Assembly (NCBI GenBank): GCA_002224055.1
Contig: AZLU01000049.1
Coordinates: forward strand, 1-64,000
Direction of reading: 5' to 3'
DNA: 64,000 bases
Source of the DNA: Pezizomycotina sp. ARF18
Lineage: Eukaryota; Ascomycota
The notes under the pieces are model-generated. The model was given only the letters and a program-made list of their open reading frames with translations. It searched no databases and had not been told where the DNA came from. The position numbers were made by a program, and so were the translations under genes. Shown piece after piece: positions 49,757 through 64,000 of the stretch (the stretch's first letter is position 1; every line of letters begins with the position of its first letter).

Positions 49757-52645
49757 CTGTAGACCAAAGGAATGTTAGTTCTTTCCAAATTTTTCCAACT
49801 TTTCCCCCCAATTTATAGGGTTTTAAATGGTGGATGGGTAACTCTCAGAATGAGGCTGTCAGGTCTCCCCAATCTCTTGTACTGCCAACGGTTACGGGGG
49901 TATGATGTATAGAAGCAAAGATTAATGGGACCTACAGGGTTCTTCTATCGTCATTTTCTTTCCCCCAAACGATTTGCTTAAGCCTCCTCGAATGAGTTTT
50001 TTTTTTTTTTTGAGAAACGAGTGACTATCCTCGATGTTTGAAAACTTCTTGGAAATTTTCTAGGTACTCTGCCTTGAATTCATAGAGTTGAAAGGCCGGA
50101 TGAACTTGAGGGAACTATGTGGAGTAAAAGAGGTGGATGGGGACTTGGGATGGGCGTATTCTTTCTTCTGGGTGGAAATCGACCTGTGATGAAGAGAAGG
50201 TGGAGATGGAGAAGTGCGTAGAGAGAGAGAGAGAGGGAAGAAGTGATAATGAACGAATCTGTGAGGTGGTGGTGTGAGCTGGTTAAAAATATATATATAT
50301 TAAGTATTTTATTACTATTTATTTATTTATTTATAATTTTTTTTAAAGTTGGATGGGCGAGACTCGCCAATTTTAGGAATTAAATAAAAAATAAATTTTA
50401 ATAGAAGACGTATAATATGAGAGGCAAGGCAATGAACGGGAAATCTGCTCTTTCAATCTTCTTCTCTGGTCACCCAAGTTTAAATACCCTTTGTTATATA
50501 ACCGCTCCAAAAAAAAAAAAAAAAAAAAAAAAAAGGTGTATATCATATAAGTAATAAAGTAAGTGCTGGAACAGCTAAGATCGATGGCAAAAAGGAAAAT
50601 TTGTCCCCATCTAAAGGAAAAAAGGAAAAAAACAATACGAAGCGGGGGTGGGAAGGGAGGAGTTCTGATTTTCGCCAACGGTTTAAGGTGAAGGGTTTAA
50701 AAAAAAAAAAAAGAAAGAAAGAAACACTCCCGAAAGAAAGGATGAACACTTTAGCGCTTCAGTCAGAAGACGAACAGCAAATACTTAATAGTTCCTGCCA
50801 ATTGATTCATTGCCTCTAAGCTGCTAAGCATGCGTTCAAGAGTATCCTAAAAGTTTACAATAACCTCAGTAAATTTTTGCTCGCTTCACCAAGAAAAAAA
50901 AAAAAAAAAAAAAAACCTTCTCGAGAATACAGTTCCAAGTGAGTGGTTTACTTTTTTCTTCTCTTCCACAGCAAAGCAGAAACCGCATGAACAACGAACC
51001 CTACCCAATTGCGACGAGTTGTTGTCGGCTTGCTTGGGTGGGGAGAGTGGAAGCAGATCGCATGCTTCTCGCCATTATTGCACAAAGGTTTGAATAGGTA
51101 ATGTGTAGGTGGCAGACAGAATGGGGTTGGTGGCTATCTTTTTTGCTGCAAGGTGTTATTGCCTCTCAGAGTCCATACAGCAAAGTGGGAATAGTAATAC
51201 TGCTACCCTTTAAGTATGTGGTAGCATGTAGGTGTACCCCCGCCCAAAAAAAAAAAAAAAAAAAAAAAAAAAGGAACCGGAACACCTACCTACAGGTCGA
51301 ATATACCACAACAACCGCCAAGTATTTTCTATCCAGTAAAATGGGAGCGCTTTTTCCGAATAGATATAAAGACGGCCGCGATGTCACGGCGTTTAAGGCG
51401 TGATCGTGCACGTTTTCCAATAAATCTCATGGGAGCTGGCTGCGTTTTGAGCGCTTTAAAAAACGACAAAACGAAAGTCTTCTGCGTGTCGTGTAAGTCT
51501 TCCCAGGCATCACCTCTCGAAGAAGACTGCAGCGTATAGGAACAGATTTCGAACACCTCCTGCATTGTGCAACGTAAGAGAGATGGGAATTTGTAGGAAG
51601 CCCGACGTCCTGGCTTGATCGCGCCATTTTCTGTCACCTCAATTTAAGTATTATTGCGAGAATACAAATTGAGGCTCAGCGGGGGACAATCACGCGAGGG
51701 TTTCGGTAGTTGACAGGAATCTGCTGAATGTGGGATTGCTATCATGATGATAATGTTTTTGCGGAACAGATATACTGCCGCATATCCTTTCACAGAGGCC
51801 AATGCTTTGAAAAAAATGACGAGATATGCACCGTGCCCTCGAGGCCCAGTTTGAGTGTATTTTAATTTGTAGATATCGTTAATACGCAAGCAATTTCGTC
51901 GAAAGAGAAGTGATGCTTGATTGTTACTGTCAGACGCAAATATACTTAATTAGCTCCATCTACTAGATGCAAAGTCAGTAGAACCAAATAATTCTTTGAC
52001 GGGTTAATTGGCGAGGTAGGTAGAAGAAGCCCTGCAATAACCTCGTGGGAAAAGGGTACTAGTTCAAAGCGCAAAGAATATCTTCAACTTCAGAGGTCCG
52101 GTTCACCGCTTGGAGGAAGAAGGATTAGGCTTGAAGCGCCGCTGGTAGTCGAGTATCTAGCTCTTTTGCTTAGTGTCTTTTTCTCTCCCTATAAGAGAAA
52201 TAATTGCCCTTCCTTTTTTCCTTTACCTGCCCTTCCTTGCTTCTTTCCGTCTCTTTCCACGGTCTTCTACGCTGTGTCGGCGGGGATTCGAGATTTTTCC
52301 TTTTTCCCACTCCGGAAGAGAGAAGAGGCCTTTTTTTTTTAAAGCTCGGCAGGATAAAAGGGCACATAAAAAAAAGAAAAGAAAAGAAAAAAAAAAAACT
52401 TCTCTTCGACTGCTCTCTCTCTACTTAAACCTCGAAATTTTCATCTCAATTATTTTCTATCAAACCTCCTCTTTCCCACTATCGTCATACTGACACTTGC
52501 CTTTCCCTCTCTCCCCTATCTCTCTCATTTCATCTCATATCTGTATATTGTACAACACCGTCGCCTTCTCCTCCTCTTCTTTTTATCTTATCTTTTCTTT
52601 TATTTCCCGTTCCTATATTACCCGAATATATACCATTCATTCACA
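49757..52645. other. Intergenic, probably holds a first exon of the WD gene
   Basis: An open frame on the - strand near 50000-50100 (FQLYEFKAEYLENFQEVFKH) may belong to the first exon of the WD-repeat gene. The rest is AT-rich with A/T-runs at 50511-50534, 50893-50914 and 51245-51272. An open frame at 51329-51637 (-) has no recognisable content. The last 500 bases are pyrimidine-rich, fitting the SSC1 promoter. Confidence 0.45.
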
Positions 52646-54920
<2,275 letters not shown>

Positions 54921-55785
54921 ATTAATCGTAATCGCCTAATTTTAGAAATCTAGTATGGCTCTCCGAATTACGAACACCAAGTACCTTTCTCCTATTTCCT
55001 TCAGAAATTTGTATTTCTACGAAAGTTCTTTCCCGGTTTCTTCTCAAAAAATGTATATATATTTTTTTTCAAGCGCTTCACTTTTCCTAAGTTTACTCTC
55101 GATAACTAATATTTTCCTGACAACGTGTTATATTTCAGCAACCCTGTTCTTTTTCTTCTTTCTCAATCTTTTCTCGCTATGATTACCCTAAATAAAATTC
55201 TATGTCTCCATTCACCTATATCATCTTTTTGACCTCACTCTTCAAAAATCTTTGTACATTTTTCTTCTCTTCTATTCATTCGTTCACATCAACTAGGGAC
55301 TACAAAAAAAGCTTTGGGTTTTTATTTATGTTTATCTTTTTATTCTTTTTTTCTCTTAAGTCTAAGGTATTTTCTATTACTGTAAATTTGCATCGGAATC
55401 TCCCTCGCACAGCGGGAAGGGAAAGGATCTGAGAAAAGAATAAAAAATCTCCCTCTTGTATTATGGAAAACCACACCATGATCTCTTAGATAGAATAGGT
55501 ATCTAGAATAAACTGAATATAAAAAAAATTGTCAAGTAGTCTGAGATGTCTATATATAGTGTACCTAAAAAGATCTTTAATGCTTATTACCAAAGTTATC
55601 TTTGCTAATATTGTCTGTTGTGTCCGGCTATGCGCTAACGATACGCTTACATTAAGGACGAAGAGAGAAAAACGCTTTAACCTCCAAGGTGCTTGTATAT
55701 ACAGTCAACACCTATATATCCCTAATATACCACCATATTTACACGTAGCGCATCCTGTACATTCAAATTCCTTTCGCCATCAAAT
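54921..55785. other. Intergenic between convergent genes
   Basis: AT-rich 3' flanks of SSC1 and of the small membrane-protein gene. No supported gene. Confidence 0.55.
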
Positions 55786-56202
55786 TTATTTCGCACCCTT
55801 AGCAGCAGCGCTCCTCAACCTCTCCATCTCCCTCTCCATCTCCTTGTCTTGTTCAGCACCACTTCCTCCCCCGTGTCCCCTGTAGCGCGGATCCTCCTTG
55901 TCTATGACGTGGATCTTCGGGATTATAGACTTTAAGCCTTCTTGTCTTCCTCGGTAGGGACCATGTCGAAGGCCTGCTCGGCCTTGTCCGTCAGGTACGA
56001 GCCTGCTAAGCCGTAGGCTATCAGCCCGCCGCCGATGATAATGCGGTACGAGGGAGAGGGAGGTGAAAGACCTTTTTGTAATTAGGAAAAATAACGTAGT
56101 TTTAGTCAACGTTGTATTTTACCGCTTGATTATTGAGTTCAATTTACACTCTTTTAGGGAGGAATAAATCGAGGAATCAACGTACTTCCATAGCGAACTC
56201 AT
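55786..56202 (-). CDS. Small single-pass membrane protein, probably mitochondrial
   Basis: About 110 residues in two exons. Exon 1 (56186-56202) encodes only MSSLW and part of a Lys codon. An intron (56072-56185, GTACGT donor) follows. Exon 2 encodes SPSYRIIIGGGLIAYGLAGS, one hydrophobic segment of about 20 residues, then YLTDKAEQAFDMVPTEEDK, LKSIIPKIHVIDKEDPRYRG and a charged tail EMEREMERLRSAAAKGAK with the stop at 55786-55788. This layout is known from small fungal mitochondrial or ER proteins, but I cannot name the family. Two frame changes, one at the splice and one near 55940, resemble the one-base losses elsewhere. Confidence 0.65.
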
Positions 56203-56969
56203 CTCCTGGTTGGAATAGCCGGCCGTACTAGTCGTAGAGTTGTTGCGCAAGCTCTTGTAAGCTGGGAATATATGCGCAACTCTAATTCCGATTGTCCTCT
56301 AGACCTTCGGAAATTGATCTTCCAAAGCAATGGAGCCCTCAGAACAAGTGATATGCAGCTCTCATTATATCGTGCATCTGCTCGTTGGTCGCGCGATCTG
56401 CTAAAGCGTCTGTCGGCGGAGGAAGATCTAGTTTTGTTTAGATTGAACGTTTGGGTAGCTGCAGCTGATTGGCTCGGGGTGCGCAAATGTTCTAGATGTT
56501 GCGTGCAAGGGAGTGTTTTTTCGCATTCAAAGAGAAAAAAAAAAAAAAAAAAATTTGAGACCAAGCTGTCTCTATTGTATACAAAAGGCCCGACACACAA
56601 CACACCTTATTTTTATTGAAAGCACTCCTACAAGTCAAAACAATATATATACATATATACATTACTCCTGCTCTATTTATATACCTTACTTATTCTCATC
56701 CCCTATAAAATCTGATTTTTACTTTCATTCCCCCTTGCTATTTAGAGCTCATCCTTTTCCTCCCCCCTTTCCTTTAGTCATTTGCAATTCCTACTTCTTC
56801 TTTTCTCTCGATCTCTTCGTATCCCTTTTATCTCGAGCATCGCCTATATCCATCTCTCGAGGAGGCTCCGAATCCGTTGATCCATCCCAAAGAAACAAAA
56901 AAGCTTCAAATTCTCGCCACTAAATTCTCTCTCCCGACTTCAACAAACCCGAAGGAAAAAGAAGAAAAA
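56203..56969. other. Divergent promoter region
   Basis: Shared upstream region of the small membrane-protein gene (-) and GLO3 (+). It has an A-run at 56536-56553. The open frames here are not convincing. Confidence 0.5.
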
Positions 56970-58831
56970 ATGGCTTTAGCAGACAAAACAGAGTCCCAAA
57001 AGATTTTCGACAAGCTCAAGTCGAAGCCTGCAAACAAGGCAAGTTGCGAATGGCGCCCCCCGATACTCGAGTCAGTGAAAGTCAGCAGCAGAGAGGCGAA
57101 GATATACTAACAAGTTTTTTTTTTTTTTTTGCTCTTGGTATCTTAGGTCTGCTTCGACTGCGGAGGTAAAGCGCCGACGTGGGCTTCGGTGCCGTTCGCA
57201 ATATACTTGTGCTTGGACTGTAGCGCGAACCACCGCAACCTCGGTGTCCACATTTCCTTCGTCCGCTCGACTGTCCTAGATCGTACGTGTCCCAAAGGAG
57301 AGAAGCAGTACAAGAAGAATGCTTGGCTACACGGAAGAAGCCGAAACATTAAAAGCTAACAATTGTGTTGCTATCAAGAATGGCAATGGGACCAGCTTAG
57401 GCTCATGAAGGTCGGCGGCAACAAATCGATCCAGGAGTTCTTCATCGACAATGGCGGCTCGGCTGCGCTCAGCTCGAAGGATCCCAAGGTGAAATATACC
57501 TGCAACGCCGCCGTGAAGTACAAGGAAGAGCTCAAGAAGAGGGCTGCAGATGACGCTAAAATGTAAAACTTCCAAGCTTTTAACACGCATATTTTTATTC
57601 CAATTACCGGAGATGCTAATGACTTCCTTTTTTTTTTTTTTTCTCTCACAGCTACCCGGATATGGTTGTAGTGGACGAAGGTTCGTCGGCTGCTCCAGCT
57701 GAGGAAAAGGAGGAAGATTTTTTTGCGTCTTGGGACAAACAGCCATCAAGCGGCCTAGTAATCCGCCTTCGCGCACCGGAACCCCGCCCGCCGTCGGCCG
57801 GACGCCTTCTCCTTACCTGAAAGCCGGCGGTGAACCTCCGGCCCGGTCAAAGTCCCCACTCTCAGGAACCTCATCAACTTCCAAGGACGGCACCATGTCA
57901 CCCCGGCCGCGAGCACTACTAGGACTACATCTTCTGCGCTGCTCAAGTCGAAAACGACGACCACAGGTGGCGTCCAGGGAGCCCGCGGCCGGGTGGGAGT
58001 GCTGGGCGCCAAGAAGGCACAGAAGGTCGGCGCGAAGAAGATAGCCGGCGGCGACATCGATTTCGACGCTGCCGAGAAGAAGGCGAAGGAGGAGGCCGAG
58101 AGGATCGCTAAGCTCGGGTACGATCCCGACGCGGAGGAAGCCGAAGCTAAGAAGGCGGCTGCGTCATCGTCGACGGCGTCTTCCGGCATCGTCAGCCCCA
58201 CGCGATCGCTGCTAACAGGGTCCCGCAAGCCGAAGGCATCGTCGGCTGATACAGAGCGGCTTGGCTTATCGATGGGCAGGCTCGGTTTCGGACAGGTGGT
58301 ATCGAACGCGCCGAAAGCGCAGCCGAAGAAGGCTGGAACTGGAGGCTTCGGGTCCGTAGGACCGATCCCTGCTGCTGGTAAGTAACGAGATATTCCGGTT
58401 ATATTTTCGCAACCCGATATCTTATTTAGATTTAATCCTGAGTACTAATTCACTCTCCTTATGAATTTTAGCCGATGAGGAACGTTTCGCACGTGATAAG
58501 TTTGGTAGCCAAAGGGTATCTCGTCGGACGAATTCTTCGGCAGGAACCAATTCGATCCGAACCAACTTGCAGAGGCGAGGACCAGGCTGGGCAACTTTGA
58601 CGGCGCGACGTCCATCTCGTCCAACCAATACTTCGGCCGCGAGGAAGAGGAGGCTGCTCAAGGGGGTGCTAACGTGGACTTTTCCGATATGAGCAGCATA
58701 GAAGCCACCGCCCGCGACTACGCTAGGAGATTAGCTAACACTGCGGAGACGATCTCGAGAATATCACGGCGGCCGTGGGACAAGGTGCCGAGAAGCTACA
58801 GAGCTACATAAGGAATTACCTGCAGCAGTAG
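56970..58831 (+). CDS. GLO3: ArfGAP Glo3 (ArfGAP2/3 type)
   Basis: GTPase activator for Arf1 on COPI vesicles in Golgi-ER retrograde traffic. The start at 56970 gives [20 protein letters not shown]. The ArfGAP zinc finger follows as CFDCGG...[15 protein letters not shown] with [12 protein letters not shown] (arginine finger, about 57250-57282). Then [19 protein letters not shown] and [17 protein letters not shown]. The middle is Pro/Ser-rich, then comes [18 protein letters not shown] (about 58052-58105). The C-terminus shows two Glo3 motifs, ISSDEFFGR and ISSNQYFGR (about 58515 and 58615), and ends in a helix [18 protein letters not shown] with TAG at 58829. Intron 1 (57039-57146) starts with GC rather than GT. 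Several one-base frame shifts occur. Confidence 0.93.
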
Positions 58832-59355
58832 TGGAACAATTTTGATACTTTGCTCTTTCTTTATGTACCTTACCTTTCAACAGCTCTATTCTTTTTTATG
58901 ATACACACGGTTTAATATGACATTATGCAAAAGAGACGCAGATATATTTTACTTTGTTTTAGACGCAATCTTGGGAAGGAAATGGGAAAAGTGCGGCTAC
59001 GTTTGGCTCGATACCTGCTTTCTTTTATTTCTAATCTTCTCCTGTACCATTTAGGCTTGTTGTGAAATTATTTCCCGTAGTACAAATCGAATTTTTTTTT
59101 ATTTATCAAACACCAAGATGTCGTGAGCCTTGTTGCGAACAATTCACCAAGCGCTCCGTATTCTCAGTATCCGTTTTTTTCACATCAAATTGTACACTTC
59201 TTAATATCACATGTCAAAAAAAAATGTTTACTTTTGAAAACTTTATGGTACAGGCTTCCCCGTGGCTACACAATATTTACGGCCAGGAACGGTGCTCATC
59301 TTCACTCCTGGCTGATACGGATCTGCTTCACCGTACTTTGGATGCCACCAGTGAC
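58832..59355. other. Intergenic between convergent genes
   Basis: 3' flanks of GLO3 and the PHD finger gene. No supported feature. Confidence 0.55.
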
Positions 59356-60673
59356 TTACTGTTCTCGTTGGCGTCCTGCTCCACGACGGCGGCAGTTCCT
59401 TTCGTTCCTTCCCCTCTTTCTTTTCTCTTCCTTCGCTGCCTGTATTGAAGCCACAATCTTTTCAGTCTTATGAGGATAGATGGGGAGGTCGGGATGTAGC
59501 TTTTCGCAGTACAGGAGGAGTTCGATTAGCTTCGCTGCGGTAGCATTTCTAAATAATACCGTTTCTGCGTAGAAAGTAAGAAAGATGGTTAAGTCGAGAA
59601 TTAAGCTAATAAGCCGTAATAAACATTGTAGGAGTAAAGGGTGCCATGAAAGGTTCAAAACATTCACGTACAGTCTCCGGACTTAATTTTTCACCGCTCA
59701 TTCCGCTCCAGACCGGTGCATCTGGATCCTCGCCTTCTCAATTTCTTCAATAAGCTGTTCCTGCCTCTCCTTCATGCAGTGTCCGCAGAACCAATCCACT
59801 TCGACGGCGTCGATAGCCTCCGCAGCTACGTGCGGGATGTGGCAGAGCCTGTGGTATGGCTTATTGCACCCGTCGCAGAACACGATCTTGTTCGCGTCCT
59901 CCCACCTGCCGTTCTCGCATATTACGCATGCTTGCGTATCGAACTCCAACGCCGTGACTTTTGTAGTAGTAGCTTTAGTTCTCGTCGGATTCGCTTTCTC
60001 GTGATGTGTGTTTGATTTCTTCTCGACGGCTTGTTTAAAACGGACTTTCGTTATGAGTTTTTTCGGTGTCGGTGGGCCAGTAGTAGTACTGGTGAAATTT
60101 TTTGCCTTGACCTTCTCTCGAGCGTGGTTTTGGCATGTAGTTGAGAACTTGAGCTTGAGCCTCGTGTAGTTGGACCTCGTTTGGACGCCGACTACATCTT
60201 CTGATTCCTCTGACTTGACCCGTGAGCTCGTTTGTTCGTCTTGTCGAATTGCTTTTTCAGTTGGTACTCTGCGCCGTTTTGCTCGTTGCTCAATCCTATT
60301 GGCATGTTCTACAAGGTAAAAAAGAAATTTGTTTAGCGCCTTTCGTACATTGACAAATTCAATTGTGTGAACAACGAACGAAAAAAAAAAAAAAAAAATT
60401 GAAGACAATTTATAGAGATACTAAGTAGATCAACAGGGAAAGAGCAAAGAGCAGAGAACAAGTATGTAAAAGCTACCTCCACCAGAGATTTGTCGTTTTC
60501 GTGAATTCCTTCTTTCTCCCCTGGCATCGTCTGAAGGTCTCGGGTGAGGCTTTCAGCGAGCCTTCTCGAGTTCGTTTTCGAGTACGCTCTAATTCTCCAT
60601 CGTTGCGTTCGTTCAGAACGGATGCTTGCGGCTTTATCGTTATCCGCACCATCATTGGAACGCGAAGGTCCAA
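59356..60673 (-). CDS. PHD finger protein
   Basis: A nuclear chromatin-reader-like protein. A basic N-terminus (MMVRITIKPQASVLNERND, ERTRKRTREGSLKASPETF) is followed by an intron (about 60309-60478), then EHANRIEQRAKRRRVPTEKA. A long basic and Ser/Thr-rich region leads to the PHD finger: CVICENGRWEDANKIVFCDG (about 59862-59925), then C..YHRLCH and WFCGHC, a complete C4-H-C3 set. Next come a Glu-rich helix (QEQLIEEIEKARIQMH), a further intron, and KLIELLLYCEKLHPDLPIYP with a basic tail ending at 59356. The aromatic cage residue before the H-C pair (Tyr) is present. I cannot match it to a named fungal complex; a role in histone reading is inferred from the finger alone. Confidence 0.8.
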
Positions 60674-61760
60674 TGAGACGATCTTGGAGCTGCTGGTTCT
60701 TTCAACGTAGCGGCTACCTCTTCAACAACATTAGAACTCCTATCCGTCTCCTAGGCGTATATATTTCTTTGACTGTTAACGACAGTCTTTGAGGTAATAA
60801 GTATTTATTTTGTAAAGCCTGTTATAATAAAATAGGCATTAGAGCCACGCAGTAGCTTTTATTCTGGACATCCGTAAGAGGTGGAGAATAAGGCTCATCT
60901 CGTTCGTATACCTATTACAGACCACCGTCGTTCCCAAAAAAAAAAAAAAAAAAAAGAACAGAACAGAAAACCAGAGAACCAGAGAACTTAAAATAGTTCC
61001 ATGCATCTCGTTCCGACGAAATAAGCAAAGTAGTGTTTATTATATTTCTTGCAAAAGCAATTTCCTACTTAAGTATTTACAATTTCCTTTTATTACCATT
61101 ACATGTGTACTCGGTCCAGTATCGTCGTTTGAACCCCTTTTATACAAAAAGCACATTTGCGGCAACAACCACGTTTTGTACTTGAATTACTTAAGTAACT
61201 GCGGTGTTCTGCCCATCTAGTATGGACATTCATGTACATCGAATGAAGGTATACCTCTCTCGGCTAAGAAATAATGGCTCCCAGGAACTGCTTTGCTTTA
61301 ATTAGCTCAAGATCCAACGTGATAAGAAGGTCTTTTCCAACCTGTTTGATATTAGGAGAGCAGCTTGAACCAAAAACTGGTAAGAAAGAAGACTCGATTG
61401 ACTCTATAATTGAACCAGAGCTTGCTTATATTTCCAGCTTCAAGGTTCAATTCTTTACGGTAGAAACAGTTAAACCCCCGGTATAGACCACCGCCGAAGC
61501 GAGTTTTCTTGTTTGTAGATGGGACGGAAACTTGCCGCGCTTCAAAGGGACGTCAATTTGTTGCCAAGTTTGCCACAACTTTAAACCCTCCCAAACGACA
61601 CCTCTACCTCAACCTCTCCCTCAATTGCGCCTAAACACTCCTAACACCCAGAACAGAAATCACCACAAAGCCCCATCGTCACCTAACCATCTTTCAATAC
61701 TGGCCTATTTCTTAAATATTTTCCCCCTTCGTTATATAGTCTATTTAAATCTTTGAAACA
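60674..61760. other. Divergent promoter region
   Basis: Between the PHD gene (-) and UFE1 (+). It is AT-rich with an A-run at 60938-60956. The short open frame at 61274-61486 has no recognisable content. Confidence 0.5.
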
Positions 61761-63027
61761 ATGACGGACCTAGCTCCGATCTTCAACGAGGAGCTTACCA
61801 AGCTCAGCGCACCGGCTCTGCGACCTTACAGGCGGAGCGAAAGCACAGATGAATTCATGAAAGAAGCATACGCGATAGTAATATTTTCACGAGCCCCCGT
61901 TTCCTGGGCTACATTCAATTTTTTTTTTTTAAAAAAAAGCAAAAGCTAAAGAAAAAAATACTTACTTTTATTTTTATTATTTTAGGTAGCCCACATAACA
62001 AGCCTAACAAACTTCCTCCTCTCGATACGGCAAGCGTACCTCTCGACCGTGAAACCGCCGCGGCATCTGAAGCAGCAAGTCCAAGGCGACTCGGGTAGCC
62101 GGAAATACTTCACCGACGAGGAGCGGGACGACATCGACTACCAAGCGAAATCGATGATCCGGCAGCACATGCAAGTAATAAAAAACCTCGAGGAGGCAGA
62201 AAAACTCCGCGTGCGGACGGAGCAGGAAGCTCGGAAGCGGGATATTAGCATCAGGCGGCTTATACGGGATATCCGCCGCGGTATGGACGACGAAGCCAGC
62301 GAAGAGGAACAGAAAGGAAAGCTACTGGCGACGCATAGGGAGGGAGTACTGTGGTTACTGAAGAATAAGTTGGAGAGGCTGAGCGAGGTACAACGGGAGC
62401 AGCAGGAGACGAGGTCATGAGGACGATAGAGAAGAATAAGAGCATACTGCAAAAGTCCGCCGTCGCCGGCGGGAGCAGTAGTAGAACGGTTGCGGGTAGT
62501 TCGGTGCAGCAGGCAATGGCGGCGGCGATAAGTCAGGAGGCAGCACACGATCGGACGAAGGGGCCGGTACGCGGTGGGATGGCGCCGGAGCTGTACGAGG
62601 GCGAGGACGTGGAGAAGATGCTGTCGCCGGAGCAATTGCAGATATTCGCCAAGGAGAACCACGATATGCTGCAGCACTACGAGGACACGCTGGATCAAGT
62701 CAGGTAAGTCTTTCATAACGCAGCAATTGCATATTATGCTATGCGGTTGTAGTTGTTATGCGATGGCTGATAAATTCTACGTAACAGGGCGGCTGAGAAA
62801 TCCCTGGTCGAGATATCGCAGCTGCAGTCTCAGCTCGCCGCGAATCTGGTAATCCAGGATGCGACGATCGGCCAGTTGGAATCAGATTCGATTCTGACGG
62901 CTGACAACATGACAAAGGCTAATGAGCAGCTGAAATCGGCTGCGGCAAGAGGGTCTTCAGCGAGATGGGTGTTCCGTATCTCAGTGGGGTTTTGCGCATT
63001 TTAATATTCATGGATCTCATAATGTAG
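61761..63027 (+). CDS. UFE1: Syntaxin-18-type SNARE (Ufe1)
   Basis: ER t-SNARE for COPI vesicles returning from the Golgi, a partner of the Dsl1 tether. The start at 61761 gives MTDLAPIFNEELTKLSAPAL with SESTDEFMKEAYAI, the syntaxin-18 N-terminal signature. After an intron (about 61878-61985) comes VAHITSLTNFLLSIRQAYLS and a long helical region. The SNARE motif includes EDVEKMLSPEQLQIFAKEN, MLQHYEDTLDQVR, an intron (62704-62787), and AEKSLVEISQLQSQLAANLV with DATIGQLESD. The membrane anchor begins RWVFRISVGFCAF. The expected continuation LIFMDLIM and TAG at 63025 are in the next frame, one base out in a T-run. Glo3 nearby acts in the same pathway. Confidence 0.9.
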
Positions 63028-63728
63028 TATTTTTTCCGCCTTGGTATTCTGTTTCTCTCCCTTTCTTGTTTTCCCCGGTGGTGTATTTGCATATTTCGAA
63101 GCGAGCGTGTCTGAATTGTACTATTCTCAAATAACACTTGCATCTCAGAACTTGATTTATGACCCGACTCCAAAGACTATCTACGTTGTGGGTCTGTCGA
63201 CGTTTTTTATCATCTTTCAGAGGAACGGGTTACTATCATTAATATTGAAATCGTCGGTAGGTCTAATGTGGTTCACTAGCTAGTATATCCTGCATTCCAA
63301 TAGCGAGACAGGCCTAGCTTTGTTTTGCTGAATGTGAAGTAATAAAATATTCTTGGAATACAATTTTATATCCACGTGAACATACGATGCTCGCCGTGTT
63401 GTTCACAGCTAGGAAAAGATACAAAAGATTCCCTGGGTAACGCAATATATATAGACTGCAAGAACAAATAGCATTTTGGCGCAAGTCCGTGGTTTGTAAG
63501 CTGATGCAAGAAGATCAAATGACAGGAAGGAATCAGGCTAGCAAGCTGAAGCTACAGAAAAGAACGAAAATGTTTTAATTATATAATGTATAGAGGAGGT
63601 CCTCAATGTTGGTAGAATGGGAGCATTGATCGATAAAACCAGGGCAATATGGAGAAGGTAAGAACAAAAGTGAAACAATAGTCGCTGAAGAACTGTAGAC
63701 TTGGAGATTTTTTAATCAGAACATTCGC
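63028..63728. other. Intergenic between convergent genes
   Basis: 3' flanks of UFE1 and the right-edge gene, AT-rich. No supported gene. Confidence 0.5.
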
Positions 63729-64000
63729 CTAAGCATCACTACCACTCGAACGGAAAGCTGCACAAATAGAAGCGTAATGATGTGTCAAGTCGAGTGCAGG
63801 CTGAGGAAGGCTCTGTGATTGGGTAGATTGGACGATGCTTCTGAATTTGATAGCTCCTTCCTCGGCGATGAGTTTGCGAACCGAGTATAATAATGCCGGA
63901 GAAAACTGAATGCGTTTACCAGTTAGTTTTTGATCACTTTACAGCAAACTTGAGCAGAACGTACCTCAGAATACCAGCGATAGTTCCACGCGGTTAGGCG
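63729..64000 (-). CDS. 3' end of an unrecognised gene, cut by the window edge
   Basis: The last two exons are visible. The penultimate one (63965 to the edge) encodes LTAWNYRWYSE. An intron at 63906-63964 (GTACGT donor, TTCAG acceptor) follows. The last exon encodes FSPALLYSVRKLIAEEGAIK, then FRSIVQSTQ, then LDLTHHYASICAAFRSSGSD and stops at 63729-63731. The two exons join in frame and the peptide looks conserved and helical, so this is a real gene, but I do not recognise it from the tail. Confidence 0.6.

Noticed and set aside
51329-51889. Two adjacent minus-strand open frames of 102 and 81 codons
   Set aside because: Could be exons of a gene, but no motif or convincing splice pair joins them.

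Overview
This is a nuclear segment from a filamentous ascomycete (Pezizomycotina-like; class not settled). The reasons are spliceosomal introns of about 40-150 nt with GTAAGT/GTACGT-type donors and CTAAC/CTGAC branch sites, a clear set of fungal orthologues (Rpt5, Pcm1/Agm1, Ccc2, Brf1, Per1, Sch9, Ssc1, Glo3, Ufe1), an intron-containing nuclear tRNA-Leu, and fungal-type families (PARP-type zinc finger, HNH_2 and OTT_1508-like deaminase proteins). Intergenic DNA is long, AT-rich and full of poly-A/T runs and microsatellites. I see no LTR element, DNA transposon or CRISPR array.

Layout, left to right: RPT5 proteasome ATPase (1.8-3.6 kb, +); an unrecognised low-complexity protein (5.9-7.7 kb, +); a PARP-type zinc finger protein (8.6-10.6 kb, +); a Ser/Pro-rich protein (13.0-14.0 kb, +); PCM1 phosphoacetylglucosamine mutase (15.2-17.2 kb, -); an OTT_1508-like deaminase family protein (18.7-20.6 kb, -); CCC2 copper ATPase (21.3-24.7 kb, -); an unrecognised gene with eight in-frame TAG codons (26.4-27.8 kb, -) head-to-head with an HNH-domain gene (28.9-30.2 kb, +); tRNA-Leu(CAG) (32.3 kb); BRF1 (33.2-35.2 kb, +); PER1 (36.6-37.7 kb, -); SCH9 kinase (41.4-45.4 kb, +); a WD-repeat/DUF2415 protein (47.3-49.8 kb, -); mitochondrial Hsp70 SSC1 (52.6-54.9 kb, +); a small single-pass membrane protein (55.8-56.2 kb, -); GLO3 ArfGAP (57.0-58.8 kb, +); a PHD finger protein (59.4-60.7 kb, -); the SNARE UFE1 (61.8-63.0 kb, +); and the 3' end of an unrecognised gene (63.7 kb to the right edge, -).

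Almost every conserved gene here switches frame several times although the peptide remains family-like across the switch. In SSC1 most lost bases shorten short homopolymers (TTT to TT, GG to G, CC to C). Essential genes cannot all be broken, so I read these as consensus-sequence errors of a long-read assembly and annotate the genes as functional. Gene spans below include introns and run across these breaks.

The genes are mostly independent housekeeping functions: protein turnover and folding (RPT5, SSC1), UDP-GlcNAc supply for chitin and GPI/N-glycans (PCM1), GPI-lipid remodelling in the ER (PER1), Golgi-ER retrograde traffic (GLO3, UFE1), Golgi copper loading (CCC2), Pol III transcription (BRF1, with a Pol III-transcribed tRNA next door) and nutrient signalling (SCH9). 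The most unusual stretch is 18.7-30.2 kb, where a predicted nucleic-acid deaminase, a gene with a RIP-like (CpA to TpA) mutation pattern giving only TAG stops, and an HNH-nuclease-like gene lie within 12 kb.
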